Below, piece by piece: positions 7,545 through 16,361 of a stretch of DNA of 64,000 bases. How positions within the stretch are numbered: the stretch's first letter is position 1; every line of letters starts with the position of its first letter. Made by a program: the position numbers and the translations under genes. The stretch comes from Ga0077530 sp046293075 (GTDB lineage Bacteria; Pseudomonadota; Alphaproteobacteria; Rhizobiales; Hyphomicrobiaceae): contig JBKBPL010000020.1 of assembly GCA_046293075.1 (NCBI GenBank), forward strand, positions 17,210-81,209. Direction: 5' to 3'. A model generated the notes under the pieces. It was not told the origin of the DNA, ran no database searches, and worked only from the letters and a program-made list of their open reading frames with translations.

Positions 7545-10500
7545 ATGAGTCACTTCATCGACCGCCTGACCTTCTTCAAGAAAGTCTCCGAGCCGTTCGC
7601 CAACGGCCACGGTGTGACGACGAACGAGGATCGCGGCTGGGAGGAGAGCTACCGCCAGCGCTGGCAGCACGACAAGATCGTGCGCTCGACGCACGGCGCC
7701 AACTGCACCGGTTCCTGCTCGTGGAAGATCTACGTCAAGGGCGGCATCGTCACCTGGGAGACCCAGCAGACCGACTACCCGCGCACGCGGCCGGATCTGC
7801 CGAACCACGAGCCGCGCGGCTGTTCGCGCGGGGCGAGCTACAGCTGGTACCTCTATTCCGGCAATCGCGTGAAGTATCCGCTGATCCGCTCGCGTCTGCT
7901 CCGCCATTGGCGCACAGCGCGCAAGACGATGCCGCCCGTCGCCGCCTGGAAGAGCATCGTCGAGGACCCGAAGAAGCGTCAGGATTATATTTCCGTGCGC
8001 GGCCACGGCGGTTTCGTGCGCGCCAAGTGGGATGAGATCACTGAGATCATCGGTGCCGCGAATGCCTATACGGCGAAGACCTATGGCCCCGATCGCGTCA
8101 TCGGGTTCTCACCGATCCCCGCCATGTCGATGGTGTCCTACGCGGCCGGATCGCGCTACCTGTCGCTGCTTGGTGGCGTGTGCATGTCCTTCTACGACTG
8201 GTACTGCGATCTCCCCCCGGCCTCACCGCAGACCTGGGGCGAGCAGACCGACGTCCCCGAGAGCGCCGACTGGTACAACGCCGGCTTCATCATTCTGTGG
8301 GGCTCCAATGTCCCGCAGACCCGCACACCGGATGCGCACTTCTACACCGAGGCGCGCTATCGCGGGACCAAGAGCGCCGTGATTTGCCCGGACTACTCGG
8401 AAGCCTCGAAGTTCGGCGACATCTGGCTCTCGGTGAAGCAGGGCACGGACGCAGCCCTCGCCATGGCCATGGGGCACGTGATCCTCAGGGAGTATCACGT
8501 CGAGCGGCAGGCGAAATATTTCCGAGACTACGTGCGCCGGTACACTGATATGCCCATGCTGGTGAAACTGGTACGCCAGGACGGGCAGCTGGTGCCCGAT
8601 CGCTTCCTGCGCGCGAGCGACTTCGCGCAGAGCCTCGGCGAGGCCAACAATCCCGAGTGGAAGACTGTGGCCTTCGATGAGACGTCCGGCGGCGTCGTGG
8701 TGCCGAACGGCTCCATTGGTTTCCGCTGGGGCGAGACCGGAAAATGGAACATCGAGGAGAAGGAGGCCGGCGGTCGGGCAACGATGCTGCGCCTCTCACT
8801 CGCCGACATCAAGGATGAGTTTGCCGACGTCGCGTTCCCCTATTTCGGCAATATCGAGAACGAGCACTTTACCCACACGGATCATGCCAGCGTGCTGAAC
8901 CGGCGCGTGCCAGTGAAGAAGCTGGCGTTGGTCGATGGCGAAGCACTCGTCGCGACGGTGCACGACCTCTTCATGGCCAACTACGGCGTCGACAGGGGCT
9001 TCGGCGGCGAGAACGTCGCCAGGTCGTACGACGAGGACACGCCCTACACGCCGGCCTGGGCCGAGCGCATCACCGGCGTCTCGCGCGACAAGATCATCCA
9101 GGTGGCGCGCGAGTTCGCGACCAACGCCGAGAAGACCAATGGCCGCTCGATGGTCATCATCGGGGCCGCGATGAACCATTGGTACCACGCGGATATGAAC
9201 TACCGCGGCGTGATCAATATGCTCGTTATGTGTGGGTGCGTCGGCCAGTCGGGCGGCGGCTGGTCCCACTACGTCGGCCAGGAGAAGCTGCGACCGCAGG
9301 CGGGCTGGGCGCCGCTGGCCTTTGCCCTCGACTGGGGAAGGCCGCCGCGTCAGCAGAACTCGACGTCATTCTTCTACACGCATACGGATCAGTGGCGCTA
9401 TGAGACGCTGCACACGGCGGACATCCTCTCGCCGACCGCGCCCGCTGGGCCGTGGGATGGCGCGATCATCGACTACAACATCCGTGCGGCCCGCATGGGG
9501 TGGCTGCCGGCCTACCCGACGCTCACGCAGAACTCGCTTGCTCTTGCCAAGCAGGCAGCCGATGTGGCGCTCGAGCCCAAGGACTACGTCGCCCGCGCGC
9601 TCAAATCGGGCGAGCTCTCCTTTGCCTGGGAGGACCCCGACGACCCAAGAAATTTTCCCCGCAATCTCTTCGTCTGGCGCTCCAACCTGCTCGGCTCCTC
9701 GGGGAAGGGACACGAGTACTTCCTAAAGCACCTGCTGGGTACATCCCACGGCGTGCTCGGCAAGGACCTTGGTGCGGAGGGACGTGACAAGCCCAAGGAA
9801 GTCCGCTGGCATGACGAGGCGCCGCGCGGCAAGCTCGACCTGCTCGTGACGCTCGACTTCCGGATGTCGACGACCTGCGTCTACTCCGACATCGTGCTGC
9901 CCACGGCCACCTGGTACGAGAAGAACGACCTTAACACCTCCGACATGCACCCCTTCATTCATCCGCTCACAGGCGCGGTGGACCCTGCGTGGGAAGCAAA
10001 GTCTGACTGGGAGATCTACAAGGCCATCGCCAAGGCCTTCTCCAAGGTGGCGCCGGAAGTTCTGGGTGTCGAGAAGGACGTCGTCCTGACGCCGATCATG
10101 CACGACAGCCCCGGCGAGATCGCTCAGGCGTTCGATCCCAAGGACTGGAGGAAGGGCGAGTGCGCGCCGGTCCCTGGCAAAACCATGCCGATGGTGACGG
10201 TCGTCGAGCGCGACTATCCGAACCTCTACAAGCGCTTCACGGCACTCGGTCCGCTCATGGAGAAGGTCGGCAACGGCATCAAGGGCATTGCCTGGCAGAC
10301 CGCGCATGAGGTCGAGCACCTCAAGCACCTCAATGGCGTGGTGACGGAGGAAGGCCCGACCAAGGGCATGGCGCGCATCGACAGTGACATCGACGCCGCA
10401 GAGGTGCTGCTGATGCTGGCGCCGGAGACCAACGGCGAGGTGGCGGTGAAATCCTGGGAGGCGCTGTCGAAGACGACGGGCCGCAAGCACGCGCACCTTG

Positions 10501-11291
10501 CTACGCCCAAGGAGGACGAGAAGATCCGCTTCCGCGATGTGGTCGCACAGCCGCGCAAGATCATCTCCGCGCCGACCTGGTCCGGGCTCGAGAGCGAGAA
10601 GGTCTGCTACAACGCCGGCTACACCAACGTGCACGAGCTCATTCCCTGGCGCACACTGACGGGGCGCCAGCAGCTCTACCAGGATCATCTGTGGATGCGG
10701 GCGTTCGGTGAAGGCTTCTGCGTGTATCGCCCGCCTGTCGATCTCCGCACGATCAAACCCGTACGGGGCATCAAGCCGAATGGCGAGAAGGAAGTCGTCC
10801 TCAATTTCATCACGCCGCACCAGAAGTGGGGCATTCACTCAACCTACACCGACAACCTGCTGATGCTCACGCTCTCGCGCGGCGGGCCAATCGTGTGGCT
10901 CAGCGAGGTGGACGCGCGCAAGGCCGGGATCGTCGATAACGACTGGGTCGAGGCCTACAACGCCAACGGCGCGCTCGTTGCCCGTGCGGTCGTCTCGCAG
11001 CGGATGAAGGAGGGCACGCTCTTCATGTACCACGCACAGGAGAAGATCGTGAATGTGCCCGGCTCCGAGATCACGGGGCAGCGCGGCGGCATCCACAACT
11101 CGGTAACACGCGCGGTTCTCAAGCCGACGCACATGATCGGCGGCTACGCCCAGCTCGCCTATGGCTTCAACTACTACGGCACGATCGGCACGAACCGCGA
11201 TGAGTTCGTGATCGTCCGCAAACTCCGCAATGTCGACTGGCTGGAGCGTCCGCGGCAAGGCGCGGCACCTGCCGTTGAGGCCGCTGAATAA
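7545..11291 (+). CDS. narG: Respiratory nitrate reductase, alpha subunit (NarG)
   Basis: 1248 aa catalytic subunit that reduces nitrate to nitrite on the cytoplasmic face of the membrane, using Mo-bis-MGD. Ligands for the FS0 [4Fe-4S] cluster are His50, Cys54, Cys58 and Cys93 (in THGANCTGSCSW and EPRGCSRG), and the molybdenum ligand is Asp222 in YCDLPPASPQT. All match the E. coli numbering. The start at 7545 (MSHFIDRLTF) matches other NarG N-termini; the open frame extends upstream into narK2 without support. Electrons come from NarH through NarI and the quinol pool. No signal peptide is present beyond the vestigial N-terminus usual for NarG. Confidence 0.97.
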   Translation: MSHFIDRLTFFKKVSEPFANGHGVTTNEDRGWEESYRQRWQHDKIVRSTHGANCTGSCSWKIYVKGGIVTWETQQTDYPRTRPDLPNHEPRGCSRGASYSWYLYSGNRVKYPLIRSRLLRHWRTARKTMPPVAAWKSIVEDPKKRQDYISVRGHGGFVRAKWDEITEIIGAANAYTAKTYGPDRVIGFSPIPAMSMVSYAAGSRYLSLLGGVCMSFYDWYCDLPPASPQTWGEQTDVPESADWYNAGFIILWGSNVPQTRTPDAHFYTEARYRGTKSAVICPDYSEASKFGDIWLSVKQGTDAALAMAMGHVILREYHVERQAKYFRDYVRRYTDMPMLVKLVRQDGQLVPDRFLRASDFAQSLGEANNPEWKTVAFDETSGGVVVPNGSIGFRWGETGKWNIEEKEAGGRATMLRLSLADIKDEFADVAFPYFGNIENEHFTHTDHASVLNRRVPVKKLALVDGEALVATVHDLFMANYGVDRGFGGENVARSYDEDTPYTPAWAERITGVSRDKIIQVAREFATNAEKTNGRSMVIIGAAMNHWYHADMNYRGVINMLVMCGCVGQSGGGWSHYVGQEKLRPQAGWAPLAFALDWGRPPRQQNSTSFFYTHTDQWRYETLHTADILSPTAPAGPWDGAIIDYNIRAARMGWLPAYPTLTQNSLALAKQAADVALEPKDYVARALKSGELSFAWEDPDDPRNFPRNLFVWRSNLLGSSGKGHEYFLKHLLGTSHGVLGKDLGAEGRDKPKEVRWHDEAPRGKLDLLVTLDFRMSTTCVYSDIVLPTATWYEKNDLNTSDMHPFIHPLTGAVDPAWEAKSDWEIYKAIAKAFSKVAPEVLGVEKDVVLTPIMHDSPGEIAQAFDPKDWRKGECAPVPGKTMPMVTVVERDYPNLYKRFTALGPLMEKVGNGIKGIAWQTAHEVEHLKHLNGVVTEEGPTKGMARIDSDIDAAEVLLMLAPETNGEVAVKSWEALSKTTGRKHAHLATPKEDEKIRFRDVVAQPRKIISAPTWSGLESEKVCYNAGYTNVHELIPWRTLTGRQQLYQDHLWMRAFGEGFCVYRPPVDLRTIKPVRGIKPNGEKEVVLNFITPHQKWGIHSTYTDNLLMLTLSRGGPIVWLSEVDARKAGIVDNDWVEAYNANGALVARAVVSQRMKEGTLFMYHAQEKIVNVPGSEITGQRGGIHNSVTRAVLKPTHMIGGYAQLAYGFNYYGTIGTNRDEFVIVRKLRNVDWLERPRQGAAPAVEAAE

Positions 11292-11305
11292 GGAGAGCCC
11301 GAAAA

Positions 11306-12829
11306 ATGAAAGTGCGCGCACAAATCGCGATGGTGCTCAACCTCGACAAGTGCATCGGCTGCCACACATGCTCGGTCACCTGCAAGAACGTGTGGACCAG
11401 CCGCGAAGGCATGGAGTACGCGTGGTTCAATAACGTCGAGACCAAGCCGGGTATCGGCTATCCCAAGGAGTGGGAGAACCAGAACCGCTGGAAGGGCGGC
11501 TGGACGCGCAAGGCCAATGGCCGCATTGAGCCGAAGATTGGCGGCAAGTGGCGCATCCTCGCCAACATCTTCGCCAATCCCGATCTTCCCGAGATCGACG
11601 ACTACTACGAGCCCTTCACCTTCGACTACGAGCACCTCCAGAAGGCGCCGGAGCTGCAGGCCTTCCCGACGGCGCGCCCGCGCTCGCTGATCACCGGCGA
11701 GCGCATGGAGAAGATCGAGTGGGGGCCGAACTGGGAGGAGATCCTCGGCGGCGAGTTCTCGAAGCGCTCGGCGGACGTCAACTTCGAAGGCGTCCAGAAG
11801 GAGATCTACGGCCAGTTCGAGAATACCTTCATGATGTACCTGCCGCGGCTTTGCGAGCACTGTCTCAATCCGGCGTGTGTTGCCGCTTGCCCCTCCGGCG
11901 CCATCTACAAGCGCGAGGAAGACGGTATCGTCCTCATCGATCAGGACAAGTGTCGCGGCTGGCGCATGTGCGTCTCGGGCTGCCCATACAAGAAGATCTA
12001 CTTCAACTGGTCGAGCGGAAAGAGCGAGAAGTGCATCTTCTGCTATCCCCGCATCGAGGCCGGCCAGCCGACCGTGTGCTCGGAGACCTGTGTCGGCCGC
12101 ATCCGCTATCTCGGCGTGGTCCTCTACGATGCTGATCGCATAGAGGCCGCCGCGAGCGTGCCCGGCGAGCAGGACCTGTACGAGGCGCAGCTCAAGATCT
12201 TCCTCAATCCCAGCGACCCGGCCGTCATCGCACAGGCACGGGCGGATGGCGTGCCGGACGCCTGGCTCGATGCCGCACGCGCCTCACCCGTCTGGAAGAT
12301 GGCCATGGAGTGGAAGGTCGCCTTCCCGCTGCATCCCGAGTACCGCACGCTGCCCATGGTCTGGTACGTGCCGCCGCTGTCGCCGATCACGGCAGCGGCC
12401 GAGGCCGGCAAGATGGGGACGGACGGCGCCATGCCGGATGTTCGTTCCCTGCGCATTCCGCTCAGGTATCTCGCGAACCTGCTCACGGCCGGCGACGAGA
12501 GCCCGATTGCAACCGGGCTCGAGCGCATGCTCGCGATGCGCGCCTACATGCGGGCCAAGACGATCGACGGCGTGATCGACGAGGCCGTCGCGAAGAAGGT
12601 CGGGCTTACCGGGCTGCAGATCGAGGAGATGTATCACGTGATGGCGATCGCCAACTACGAGGACCGCTTCGTCATCCCGACGACCCACCGCGAAGTCACC
12701 GAGGACGCCTACGAGTTGCGCGGCCAGTGCGGCTTCAGCTTCGGCGACGGCTGCCTGCCGAGCGACAAGAGGGTCAACCTCTTCGGCGGCGTCAAGCTCA
12801 AGAACGATCGTCCGAAGGTGGAGGCCTGA
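11306..12829 (+). CDS. narH: Respiratory nitrate reductase, beta subunit (NarH)
   Basis: 507 aa electron-transfer subunit with four Fe-S clusters. The first cysteine group is Cys16, 19, 22 and 26 (CIGCHTCSVTC). The second begins at Cys183 (CEHCLNPACVAAC). The third is CRGWRMCVSGC at 216-226, where Trp219 replaces a cysteine and so gives the [3Fe-4S] cluster typical of NarH. The fourth is CIFC with a later C..TC group. It links NarI haems to the NarG FS0 cluster. It lies 14 bases after narG with the ribosome-binding site AAGGAGAG, and narJ begins 3 bases after its stop. Confidence 0.97.
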   Translation: MKVRAQIAMVLNLDKCIGCHTCSVTCKNVWTSREGMEYAWFNNVETKPGIGYPKEWENQNRWKGGWTRKANGRIEPKIGGKWRILANIFANPDLPEIDDYYEPFTFDYEHLQKAPELQAFPTARPRSLITGERMEKIEWGPNWEEILGGEFSKRSADVNFEGVQKEIYGQFENTFMMYLPRLCEHCLNPACVAACPSGAIYKREEDGIVLIDQDKCRGWRMCVSGCPYKKIYFNWSSGKSEKCIFCYPRIEAGQPTVCSETCVGRIRYLGVVLYDADRIEAAASVPGEQDLYEAQLKIFLNPSDPAVIAQARADGVPDAWLDAARASPVWKMAMEWKVAFPLHPEYRTLPMVWYVPPLSPITAAAEAGKMGTDGAMPDVRSLRIPLRYLANLLTAGDESPIATGLERMLAMRAYMRAKTIDGVIDEAVAKKVGLTGLQIEEMYHVMAIANYEDRFVIPTTHREVTEDAYELRGQCGFSFGDGCLPSDKRVNLFGGVKLKNDRPKVEA

Positions 12830-12832
12830 GCC

Positions 12833-13585
12833 ATGAAGACGCTGAAGGTCCTTTCCGCCCTGCTCACCTATCCGAGCGACGATCTCATCGCAGCCGGGCC
12901 TGAGCTGAAGGCGGTTCTCGCCAAGGAGGCCGTCCTGCCGCCAGAACATCTCGCGGCCGTCGAGGCGCTCATCGACGACATCGCCGGGCGTGATCTCTTC
13001 GATGCTCAGGAGCGCTACATCCTGCTGTTCGACCGCACGCGCTCACTGTCGCTGCACCTCTTCGAGCACGTGCATGGCGAGAGCCGCGAGCGCGGCCAAG
13101 CCATGGTCGACCTCATCAAGCTCTATGAGGACGGCGGCTATACCCCGACGGCGCGCGAGCTCCCCGATTTCCTGCCGCTGTTCCTCGAATACGCTGCGAC
13201 CCGGACGCCGGCCGAAGCTATTGACCTGATCGCCCAGCCCGGTCATGTGCTGGCAGCGCTGAAGGAGCGCTTGGCGAAGCGCGGCTCGCCCTACGCGGCG
13301 GTGTTCGCGGCGCTGGTCGCCCTGTCGCGCGCGAGGCTTGATGAGGCTGCGCTCGCAGCGCTGCGCGCCGAGCCAGATCCCGAGCCCGATGACCTCGCAG
13401 CGCTCGATGCGGCGTGGGAGGAGGAGGAAGTCACCTTCGGACCCGGCACCGCCAAGGGCGACTGCGGCATCGACAGTCTCGCGGCGAAACTGCGCCAGGC
13501 GCGCCGGCCGGCGCCGGGACTCGAGCCCGCCATGGGCACCGGCCCACGCACCATCATCACCACCTCGCCGTCGTCCCGCGCTTAA
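12833..13585 (+). CDS. narJ: Nitrate reductase molybdenum cofactor assembly chaperone (NarJ)
   Basis: 250 aa all-helical protein of the NarJ/TorD chaperone family. It begins MKTLKVLSALLTYPSDDLIA and contains the conserved segment LHLFEHVHGESRERGQAMVDL. NarJ binds apo-NarG, times Mo-cofactor insertion and membrane docking, and is not part of the mature enzyme. The last 50 or so residues are low-complexity (acidic, then Arg/Pro/Ser/Thr-rich) and seem a lineage-specific tail. The position between narH and narI, with gaps of 3 and 11 bases, is the canonical one. Confidence 0.95.
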   Translation: MKTLKVLSALLTYPSDDLIAAGPELKAVLAKEAVLPPEHLAAVEALIDDIAGRDLFDAQERYILLFDRTRSLSLHLFEHVHGESRERGQAMVDLIKLYEDGGYTPTARELPDFLPLFLEYAATRTPAEAIDLIAQPGHVLAALKERLAKRGSPYAAVFAALVALSRARLDEAALAALRAEPDPEPDDLAALDAAWEEEEVTFGPGTAKGDCGIDSLAAKLRQARRPAPGLEPAMGTGPRTIITTSPSSRA

Positions 13586-13596
13586 GGAGAGCGGCC

Positions 13597-14325
13597 ATGC
13601 GCGATACCCTGTTCCACATTCTTTTCGTCTGGTACCCCTATGTCTGCCTGACGACGTTCCTTGTCGGGAGCCTCATCCGTTTCGATCGCGAGCCCTACAC
13701 GTGGCGCGCCGGCTCCAGTCAGATGCTGCGCAAGCGCCAGCTCTTCTGGGGCTCGAACCTCTTTCACTTCGGCATTCTTTTCCTGTTCTTCGGCCATGCG
13801 GTCGGTCTGCTGACGCCGACATCCGTCTACACGCTCGTGATGACGGTCGAGCAGAAGCAGCTCCTGGCGGTGGTCGCAGGCGGGATTGCCGGCGTGATCT
13901 GTTTCATTGGTCTGACCCTGCTGCTGCACCGGCGGCTGTTCGACGTGCGGATCCGCCAGACCTCCACGGTGATGGATCTCGCGGTTCTCATCCTCCTGTG
14001 GGTTCAGCTCACCCTGGGCTTGCTGACGCTGCCCTTCTCGCTCGGCCATCGTGACGGCTCGGCGATGCTTGTCCTCTCGCACTGGGCACAGGGCATCGTG
14101 ACGCTGCAGCCGATCGATGCCAAGGCCCTGCAGGGCCTCGAATGGCCGTTCCTTGCGCATCTCGTCCTCGGGATGACGATCTTCCTGGTCTTCCCATTCT
14201 CGCGTCTCGTGCACATCTGGTCGGCGCCCGTCTGGTATCTCGGCAGGCGCGGCTATCAGGTCGTGCGCACGCGCCGGCCGCTCTCGGCGGGCGGCACGGC
14301 GCGGTCCGTCGAACCCGCGGAGTGA
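13597..14325 (+). CDS. narI: Respiratory nitrate reductase, gamma subunit cytochrome b (NarI)
   Basis: 242 aa membrane anchor with five predicted helices and two haems b. Haem ligands correspond to His57 and His67 (NLFHFGILFLFFGHAVG) and His188 and His206 (FLAHLVLGM, RLVHIWSAP), close to E. coli His56, 66, 187 and 205. It oxidises quinol at the periplasmic side and passes electrons to NarH. The start at 13597 is preceded by TTAAGGAGAGCGGCC; the frame is open further upstream but would overlap narJ. Its stop overlaps the next start (TGATG). Confidence 0.96.
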   Translation: MRDTLFHILFVWYPYVCLTTFLVGSLIRFDREPYTWRAGSSQMLRKRQLFWGSNLFHFGILFLFFGHAVGLLTPTSVYTLVMTVEQKQLLAVVAGGIAGVICFIGLTLLLHRRLFDVRIRQTSTVMDLAVLILLWVQLTLGLLTLPFSLGHRDGSAMLVLSHWAQGIVTLQPIDAKALQGLEWPFLAHLVLGMTIFLVFPFSRLVHIWSAPVWYLGRRGYQVVRTRRPLSAGGTARSVEPAE

Positions 14326-15182
14326 TGGCGATGAGCATTGGGGCCTCACCGCGGGGGTGCGCCATCAAGCCGGTCATCACCGCCAAACAGAAGACCGTGA
14401 GTGTCAATGGCGTCGTCATCTCGCGGGCCGCGATCGCGCGAGAGACGCAGAACCATCCGGCCTCCAAGCCGATCGAGGCGTGGGCGGCGGCCGCGCGCGC
14501 GCTGGTCGTGCGCGAGCTCTTGCTGCAGGAGGCTCGGCGCGTCGGCCTAGTTCCCGAGCCGATCGAGGATGCCGAAGGATGGCGCGAGACCGAGGAGGAA
14601 GCGCTGATGCGGGCGCTCGTCGCGCGCGAGGTCGTAACGCCGCAAGCGGACGAGGCGGCATGCCGGCGATACTACGACATGAACCGATCGCGCTTTCGCA
14701 CGCCGGATCTCTACGAGGTGCGGCACATCCTGCTGGCGGCGCCGCCGGGTCATGTCGAGGCCCGGCAGGCGGCCCGGCAACGCGCCGACGCGATCATCAC
14801 GGCCTTGCGCCGGGAGCCTTCCGCGTTCGGCGACATCGCGCGGGCAGAGTCGGCCTGCCCCTCGAGCCGAACCGGTGGCAACCTCGGACAGATCGGCCCG
14901 GGTCAGACGGTGCCGGAATTTGAGCAGGCGCTCGCGTCTCTGCCGACCGGCGAAATCGCGCCGGCGCCGATCGAGAGCCGCTACGGGTTCCACGTCGTGG
15001 TGCTGGATCGCCGGATTGAGGGGCGTGAGCTGCCGTTCGAGATGGTAAGGGCCCGTATTGCAGCCTGGCTCGACGAGAAGGTGCACCGCGTCGCCATACG
15101 TCAGTACATCGCCATCCTCGCCGGGCGCGCCGAGATCACCGGCATCGCTCTTGATGCCAGCGCCACGCCGCTCGTGCAATAG
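14325..15182 (+). CDS. PpiC/parvulin-type peptidyl-prolyl cis-trans isomerase of the nar operon
   Basis: 285 aa. Residues 1 to about 130 form a SurA/NifM-like N-terminal helical region that begins after the motif ISRAAIARE. A parvulin rotamase domain follows at about 130-235, with EVRHILLAAPP, the glycine-rich GGNLGQIGPGQTVPEFEQAL and the terminal strand YGFHVVVLDRRIEG. No signal peptide is evident, so it is probably cytoplasmic like NifM. A parvulin gene directly after narI also occurs in Pseudomonas nar operons; a role in folding NarG/NarH is inferred from context. The start overlaps narI (TGATG); a second ATG six bases on (14331) is an equal candidate. Confidence 0.88.
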   Translation: MAMSIGASPRGCAIKPVITAKQKTVSVNGVVISRAAIARETQNHPASKPIEAWAAAARALVVRELLLQEARRVGLVPEPIEDAEGWRETEEEALMRALVAREVVTPQADEAACRRYYDMNRSRFRTPDLYEVRHILLAAPPGHVEARQAARQRADAIITALRREPSAFGDIARAESACPSSRTGGNLGQIGPGQTVPEFEQALASLPTGEIAPAPIESRYGFHVVVLDRRIEGRELPFEMVRARIAAWLDEKVHRVAIRQYIAILAGRAEITGIALDASATPLVQ

Positions 15183-15193
15183 GAAAAGTTGCC

Positions 15194-15544
15194 ATGCACC
15201 TTGGCTTGCTGATGGCTTGTCTGTCCTTCGCGGACGACGCGGCTGAAGCGCTGGAAGCGCTCGGCGACATCGTCCTCTTCTCCAAGGTGGAGGCGATGGG
15301 CGAGCGTTTCGCAGAAACCCCGGGCGAGTATGTCGCCAATGCGGCGCAGCGATTTGCCTCGCTCGCCAGTGACGAGGACTGGCTCGGGCTCATGGCTGCC
15401 ATGGAGCGCAGTGACGATCCGGCGCGCGCTGCGCTCAAGCAGATGCTGCAGTGGGCGCTCAAGGCCGACACCGCAGATTTGGCTTCACCACCATATGCAG
15501 GGTGTACCTGTGGCGGCAGCGCGTTTGACGGGAACTCGGCTTGA
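15194..15544 (+). CDS. Small orphan protein of the nar operon
   Basis: 116 aa, not assigned to a family. It starts 11 bases after the isomerase gene with a weak AGGAAAAG ribosome-binding site. The sequence is mostly helical and acidic, with Trp63 and Trp87 and repeated Ala/Leu heptad-like stretches, and ends in a Cys-Thr-Cys-Gly-Gly segment (Cys104, Cys106) that could bind metal or form a disulfide. The only other cysteine is Cys9. It has no signal peptide or clear transmembrane helix. Its place inside an otherwise gap-free operon is the main evidence that it is a real gene. Confidence 0.7.
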   Translation: MHLGLLMACLSFADDAAEALEALGDIVLFSKVEAMGERFAETPGEYVANAAQRFASLASDEDWLGLMAAMERSDDPARAALKQMLQWALKADTADLASPPYAGCTCGGSAFDGNSA

Positions 15545-15571
15545 GGCCACAGCATGACGGGCGGCTGAGCG

Positions 15572-16357
15572 ATGTCGCGTACACTTGACCATCTCTTCGA
15601 CCAGAACGTGGCCTGGGCGCACCAAAAGACGCGGGACGATCCCGGCTTCTTCCGTCGCATGGCTGAGCAGCAGGCACCACGCTATCTCTGGCTCGGTTGC
15701 TCGGACAGCCGCGTGCCGGCGAATGACATTCTTGGCATGGATCCCGGCCAGGTCTTCGTTCACCGCAACATTGCCAACATGGTCCACACGAGCGACATGA
15801 ATATCCTGTCGGTGCTTGAGTTCGCTGTGGAGCACCTCAAAGTGGAGCACGTGATCGTCTGCGGCCACTACGGCTGCGGTGGCGTGCAGCAGGCCCTGGC
15901 CAAGGAGCGGGGCTCCATGCTCGATCACTGGCTGCAGCCGCTGACCATGATGTACCACAAGCATCGATGCCTCATAAACGCGATCCCGGATGACACGGCG
16001 CGCCTCAATCGGCTTTGCGAAATCAATATCGAGATGCAGGTCCGGCGCGTGGCGGCGACGCCGATCGTCGAGAGTGCCTGGGCGCGCGGGCAGCCCCTAC
16101 ATGTACACGGCTGGATTTATGCTATACACGACGGCCTGCTGCGCGATCTTGGACCACACCTCTCCTCGATTGCGGAGCGGGATGCGTTGCCGTCCATCGA
16201 TCAGCGGGTCCGCGATCCCGTGGAGCCCGTGAGTGCGATGCGCCGTCAGGCCATGGATGTGTTCTCCGCGATCCATGTGCCCGACCCGTCGCCGTCGTCG
16301 TGCGGCGCGTCTGTCGAAGGGGCGGGGCCGACCGCCAAGGCGAGTACACAAGGATGA
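15572..16357 (+). CDS. can: Beta-class carbonic anhydrase
   Basis: 261 aa zinc enzyme that interconverts CO2 and bicarbonate. Zinc ligands are Cys43, His99 and Cys102, and the Asp45-Arg47 dyad sits in CSDSRVPAND; the second motif is VIVCGHYGCGGV. The family core spans about 1-215, followed by a Pro/Ser-rich tail. It has no signal peptide and so is cytoplasmic. It lies 27 bases after the orphan gene and 4 bases before the DUF2478 gene, which places it in the nar transcript. Its link with nitrate respiration is not established; it may buffer pH or supply bicarbonate under anoxia (inference). Confidence 0.93.
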   Translation: MSRTLDHLFDQNVAWAHQKTRDDPGFFRRMAEQQAPRYLWLGCSDSRVPANDILGMDPGQVFVHRNIANMVHTSDMNILSVLEFAVEHLKVEHVIVCGHYGCGGVQQALAKERGSMLDHWLQPLTMMYHKHRCLINAIPDDTARLNRLCEINIEMQVRRVAATPIVESAWARGQPLHVHGWIYAIHDGLLRDLGPHLSSIAERDALPSIDQRVRDPVEPVSAMRRQAMDVFSAIHVPDPSPSSCGASVEGAGPTAKASTQG

Positions 16358-16361
16358 GACC

